DNA of 32,936 bases, taken from the NCBI GenBank assembly GCA_028692765.1, contig JAQUWT010000011.1, positions 1-32,936 on the forward strand. Reading direction: 5' to 3'. The notes beneath the pieces were generated by a model. The model saw only the letters and a list, made by a program, of their open reading frames with translations, was not told the DNA's origin and did no database searches. The stretch comes from Patescibacteria group bacterium (GTDB lineage Bacteria; Patescibacteriota; Patescibacteriia; Patescibacteriales; UBA12465). Position numbers and translations under genes: made by a program. The first letter of the stretch is position 1. The number at the start of each line of letters is the position of its first letter. Positions 29,949-32,936 of this stretch are shown here, piece by piece.

Positions 29949-30935
29949 ATGATTTTGAATAAGGAAAACAATTTGGACGATATTGTTTGGGAAGCTGGTT
30001 TACAGTCTTTACCGGACGGCGGGGAAATTTTACAGTCGGGGATTTGGCGACAAATTGCCTTAGCGGAGAAGCATAAAATAAAACGTTTTTCTTGGCGCCG
30101 AGAAGATGGCGTCGTGGCGGTTTTAGCTCAGATTTTAAGCTCCCGTCGCTTTGGTTTTAAGTCGTGGTATTTGCCGCGCGGACCGGTTTGGCTCTCATCT
30201 TCTGAGGCTGATATCGCTTGGCCTGCAGTTTTATCCGATTTAATGCAAGTGGCAAAACGCCAAGGAGTGATGTCTATTCGTTTCGAACCGGAAAATTGGC
30301 CGCTTTCCAATACCGCATTCGGTCAAAAAATTACTTCGATTCAGCCTGAAAAGAGCTTATTTTTGAATTTAAGCTATAGCGAAGAAGAGTTGTTGGCGCA
30401 GATGCATCCTAAAACTAGGTATAATATTCGTTTAGCTGAGAAGAAAGGAGTAGAGATTACGCCGGGGAAACTTGAAGATTTAGTTGATTTTTGGCAATTG
30501 CTCCAAGCGACCACGACGCGCGATGGTTTTCGCGGCCACTCCTTAGCTCATTATCGCCATCTTCTTGATAATGGCGGCGCTGCGATAGAGCTTTATTTCG
30601 CACGGCGCGAAGGTAGAGTTTTAGCCGCTGGCTTATTTTCATTTTACGGCGGCCGGGCTGTTTATTTGCATGGCGCTTCCGCTGACGTTGGTCGGCAGTA
30701 TATGGCCCCCTATCTTTTGCAATGGCGCATGATTCAAAGGGCTAAGGCCAAACATTGCCGTTACTATGATTTTTATGGAATCGATGAAAAGAAGTGGCCG
30801 GGGGTAACCCGTTTCAAGCGCGGTTTCGGCGGGGAAGAGAGAGAGTACCCCGGCTCCTTTCTGTTAATTGTTTCTCAGTATAAATATTTTATTTATTCTC
30901 TGTTATCAAAAATAGTTAAAATATTACGCCCTTAA
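29949..30935 (+). CDS. FemAB/FemX-type peptidoglycan bridge aminoacyltransferase
   Basis: 328 aa. Two GNAT-like halves as in FemAB/MurM proteins: WYLPRGPVWLSSSEADIAWP in the first, and AQMHPKTRYNIRLAEKKGVE, the family signature for the helical boundary, followed by a second acyltransferase domain with AAGLFSFYGGRAVYLHGASA, then YYDFYGIDEKKWPGVTRFKR. These enzymes transfer amino acids from aminoacyl-tRNA to lipid II or related cell-wall precursors, in the cytoplasm at the membrane. It may form cross-bridges in this organism's thin wall. YbeY follows after 7 nt, in one transcript. Confidence 0.9.
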   Translation: MILNKENNLDDIVWEAGLQSLPDGGEILQSGIWRQIALAEKHKIKRFSWRREDGVVAVLAQILSSRRFGFKSWYLPRGPVWLSSSEADIAWPAVLSDLMQVAKRQGVMSIRFEPENWPLSNTAFGQKITSIQPEKSLFLNLSYSEEELLAQMHPKTRYNIRLAEKKGVEITPGKLEDLVDFWQLLQATTTRDGFRGHSLAHYRHLLDNGGAAIELYFARREGRVLAAGLFSFYGGRAVYLHGASADVGRQYMAPYLLQWRMIQRAKAKHCRYYDFYGIDEKKWPGVTRFKRGFGGEEREYPGSFLLIVSQYKYFIYSLLSKIVKILRP

Positions 30936-30942
30936 TCAATAT

Positions 30943-31398
30943 ATGTTTTCGATTGAAGTTAAAAATTTAAGCAAGCGGCCGGTAGGCTTAAAAGCTTTAC
31001 GGCGGGCAGCCGAATTTACAGCCAAGCGTTTGCGTCTTGATGGAGAATTGTCTTTAGTTTTAGCCGGTGACCGCCGTTTACAAAGATTAAATCAGGCTTT
31101 TTTAGGGAAAGACAAGCCAACCGATGTCCTATCTTTTAGCGCGCCGGTGATTTCTCCCGGCGCTTTGGGCGAAATATTTATCAATTTGTCCGATTGTCGC
31201 CGTCCGCAAAAATATCTGGAAGTTTTCGGAGAGAAAAAATCATTTGCTTATATTTTATTATTTTTAATGATTCACGGTTTGCTTCATTTGGCCGGAGATG
31301 ATGATGCGACTGAAAAGGAACGCCTGGCAATGGTGGCTCGTGGAGAGAAAATAATGGAAGAATTGATGAAAAATGGTATAATTAAAGAAAGTTTGTAA
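30943..31398 (+). CDS. ybeY: Endoribonuclease YbeY (rRNA maturation), altered metal motif
   Basis: 151 aa. RLQRLNQAFLGKDKPTDVLS and GALGEIFINLSDC match the family blocks (TDVLSFP, GDIxIS). The zinc motif is IHGLLHLAGDDDATEKE: two histidines of HGxLHLxGxDH are present, but the third His is replaced by Asp. YbeY processes the 16S rRNA 3' end and monitors ribosomes. Aspartate can bind metal, so activity may survive. The gene lies between femAB and a secreted protein gene in one compact operon. Confidence 0.9.
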   Translation: MFSIEVKNLSKRPVGLKALRRAAEFTAKRLRLDGELSLVLAGDRRLQRLNQAFLGKDKPTDVLSFSAPVISPGALGEIFINLSDCRRPQKYLEVFGEKKSFAYILLFLMIHGLLHLAGDDDATEKERLAMVARGEKIMEELMKNGIIKESL

Positions 31399-31400
31399 AT

Positions 31401-32756
31401 ATGCGCCTCCGCTATTTTCTGTTTTTATTATTACCGCTTGCGGCCTTATTGCTGCCGTCGTCTTTTGAAGTGGCGCGGGCTTCGGTTAATGAAAATATTC
31501 GCGGTTTGGCCAGTTCTTCGCAAGGCTATATCAGTTTCAATTGCCTTGACGATGATTTTGCCGGCCGTTTTCCCTTTACTTTTACTTTTCAATTTAATGT
31601 TCCTCCTTGTTCATTTTCGCAGCATGGCGTCAACTTGAATTTTGATAATACTTTTTCCGGACTAGCTTGGAATTCATCATTAGGTTTTATCGATTTCGGT
31701 TCTTCCACTACTCCGCCCGCCCCTAATTATGATTTTAATGTCAACTGCCAGAATCCTTGCAATGCCGGCAATAATTGTATCGCTTGCTATAATGATGAGA
31801 ATGAAAGGGTTTTTGGCTGGGCCTACGTTATCGGCACTGACGACTGGATAGAACTCAATAGCGCTATTATGCCGGAAACGACCATTACCAATTATCTCGC
31901 CCCCCAGCCGGGCATTTTCTCCGGCTACGCTTCCAGTTCTTTTGGCGCCATTATGTTTAATTGCGCCAATAACGGCAGCTGTGGCACCTTTGACCACAAG
32001 GTTTATATTTGGAAATTGGATTTGAAAGAGATGTCGGCGCCTAATTGGAGCTTTAGCGACGCTTGTAGCCAGGGGGCGCGGCGGGCAACCTTTAAATGGC
32101 TGCGTCGCGGCGGCATCCAAACTGCTTATCGCGTGGTGCTTAGCACCACCAACAGCACTTCCAGTCCGGCCTATGACTCCGGCCAGATTGCCGGTTCTGC
32201 CTCTCAGCTGGTTTGTCCCGGACCCAGCTGCAGCTTCCAGCCCGCTTACGGCACTTCCTATTATTGGTGGCTGCAACTCTGGGATGAGAACGGCCAGCCC
32301 AGCGAATTATTCCAGTTCGATACCAATACTTTCGGGGTCCTGACGGATAATATTGCCGCTAACAGCATTAATAATCCTACTAATCCTAATCTCACCTTTA
32401 CCAATTACAAGCACGAATTTCCAACCCCGTATTTTAGCTGGAGTCCGACTGATATCATCGTCGGCAGCAGTACTGATTTTGTCAGCAATTCCCATTACTA
32501 CACTGCCGCTTCACCCGGTTCCAACCCGCAATTATGCGTTGACGGCATCTGTCAATTCCTGTGGCAGATAAGCGACGGCGCTGGCGATATTTCCAACGCG
32601 ACACAGTCAACCACTACCATCGTTTTTTGGAATAATAATCCTAAATCAGTTTCCTTGCAGATAATCGACCCCGATCTTTATACCTGCTCGACTTCTTCTC
32701 CGGTCCTAACTATTAATTTCCAATTGCCGATTTGGAAAGAAGTGAAAGCGGAATAA
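31401..32756 (+). CDS. Large secreted Cys-rich protein with GYxxF-type repeats
   Basis: 451 aa. Signal peptide MRLRYFLFLLLPLAALLLPS, likely cleaved near ARA-S. The body is rich in Ser, Asn, Cys and aromatics. It has two copies of a motif seen in CPR surface proteins: FSGLAWNSSLGFIDFGSS and FSGYASSSFGAIMFNC, near SQGYISFNC. A fibronectin-like segment follows (RATFKWLRRGGIQTAYRVVL ... YGTSYYWWLQLWDENGQPSE). At least twelve cysteines suggest disulfides, which fits the extracellular thiol pair encoded at 17826-18717. It starts 2 nt after ybeY. No anchor is seen at the C-terminus; it is followed by a pseudopilin gene, so it could be a pilus-associated adhesin. Confidence 0.78.
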   Translation: MRLRYFLFLLLPLAALLLPSSFEVARASVNENIRGLASSSQGYISFNCLDDDFAGRFPFTFTFQFNVPPCSFSQHGVNLNFDNTFSGLAWNSSLGFIDFGSSTTPPAPNYDFNVNCQNPCNAGNNCIACYNDENERVFGWAYVIGTDDWIELNSAIMPETTITNYLAPQPGIFSGYASSSFGAIMFNCANNGSCGTFDHKVYIWKLDLKEMSAPNWSFSDACSQGARRATFKWLRRGGIQTAYRVVLSTTNSTSSPAYDSGQIAGSASQLVCPGPSCSFQPAYGTSYYWWLQLWDENGQPSELFQFDTNTFGVLTDNIAANSINNPTNPNLTFTNYKHEFPTPYFSWSPTDIIVGSSTDFVSNSHYYTAASPGSNPQLCVDGICQFLWQISDGAGDISNATQSTTTIVFWNNNPKSVSLQIIDPDLYTCSTSSPVLTINFQLPIWKEVKAE

Positions 32757-32768
32757 TCTTGGCTTCTT

Positions 32769-32936
32769 ATGTTTAAGCGATTACGCACAATCAGCCGCTG
32801 CCGTCCCGCCTTTAGCATTATTGAAATAATGGCGGTTTTGCTTATCGTTTCGCTGGCTATGATTGGCGTTGCTAATTTGGCGGTGCAGAGTATCCAGGCG
32901 CAGACCATTAATCGTGGCAGCATCATCGACCATCAA
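32769..32936 (+). CDS. Type IV pseudopilin-like protein, N-terminal part
   Basis: Open from ATG 32769 to the window end (56 codons). MFKRLRTISRCR leads to PAFSIIEIMAVLLIVSLAMI, a prepilin signal with A in place of G before F, the E at +5 and a long hydrophobic helix, then QSIQAQTINRGSII. Probably a minor pilin (PilV/PilW-like). The alanine at -1 is tolerated by some prepilin peptidases. It is 12 nt after the secreted protein gene and in the same operon. The C-terminus is outside the window. Confidence 0.75.
   Translation, partial: MFKRLRTISRCRPAFSIIEIMAVLLIVSLAMIGVANLAVQSIQAQTINRGSIIDHQ

Noticed and set aside
1-32936. CRISPR array
   Set aside because: No regularly spaced short repeats. The only long exact repeat is the pilin duplication.
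1-32936. UGA recoding (code 25)
   Set aside because: All main genes are full length with TGA read as stop, and Trp is TGG.

Overview
The window looks like a chromosomal stretch of a Patescibacteria (CPR, Parcubacteria-like) bacterium. The basis is gene content: short intergenic gaps, a pilMNO-pilB-pilC type IV pilus cluster with no outer-membrane secretin gene in view, a threonyl-tRNA synthetase without the N-terminal TGS domain, many small membrane or secreted proteins of unknown family, and almost exclusive use of TAA/TAG stops. The lineage is inferred. TGG encodes Trp and no in-frame TGA is needed, so the standard bacterial code applies.

Layout. 1-1232 (minus): the N-terminal part of recG and a tRNA-Arg(GCG). 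1266-1953: a small membrane protein gene diverging from tRNA-Ser(GCT). 2013-3390: an AT-rich two-gene accessory module (DUF5343 protein + Swt1-type HEPN protein) with its own promoter and terminator. 3406-4230 (minus): a DedA-family protein with a C-terminal tail suggesting a lost PAP2 half. 4378-5413: a RhuM-Doc fusion gene with a palindrome over its promoter and start. 5450-8659: ATP-grasp ligase, membrane protein, HAM1-like pyrophosphatase, peptidase E and a small four-cysteine protein. 8744-10867 (minus): DUF389 protein and a MATE transporter whose N-terminus is frameshifted. 11035-14484: a secreted repeat protein and a large exported three-LamG protein, convergent. 14633-17200: malic enzyme, an anchored C39-like peptidase and an unknown protein. 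17282-18717 (minus): an unknown helical protein and a CPVC membrane protein/CPHC thioredoxin-like pair. 18807-22833 (minus): thrS under a T-box riboswitch, comF, and a membrane-anchored beta-propeller protein.

22918-29866 is the type IV pilus cluster: pilM, pilN, pilO, a small anchored protein in the usual pilP slot, pilB, pilC, then two tandem pilin genes identical over 311 bp but different at the 3' end. 29949-32936 holds a FemAB-type peptidoglycan bridge enzyme, ybeY, a large secreted Cys-rich protein and the start of a further pseudopilin gene that runs off the window. Pilus, pseudopilin and comF together fit a DNA-uptake or attachment machine.

Promoters are unusually readable. Several are consensus -35/-10 pairs with 16-18 bp spacing, and several are extended -10 elements (TGnTATAAT). 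For femAB and the LamG gene the -10 lies exactly 6 nt before the ATG, which implies leaderless transcripts.

The most noteworthy items are the DUF5343-HEPN module, the compact threonine T-box, the pilin pair with signs of gene conversion and a translationally coupled leader ORF, the RhuM-Doc operator, the G34 tRNA-Arg, and the MATE frameshift.
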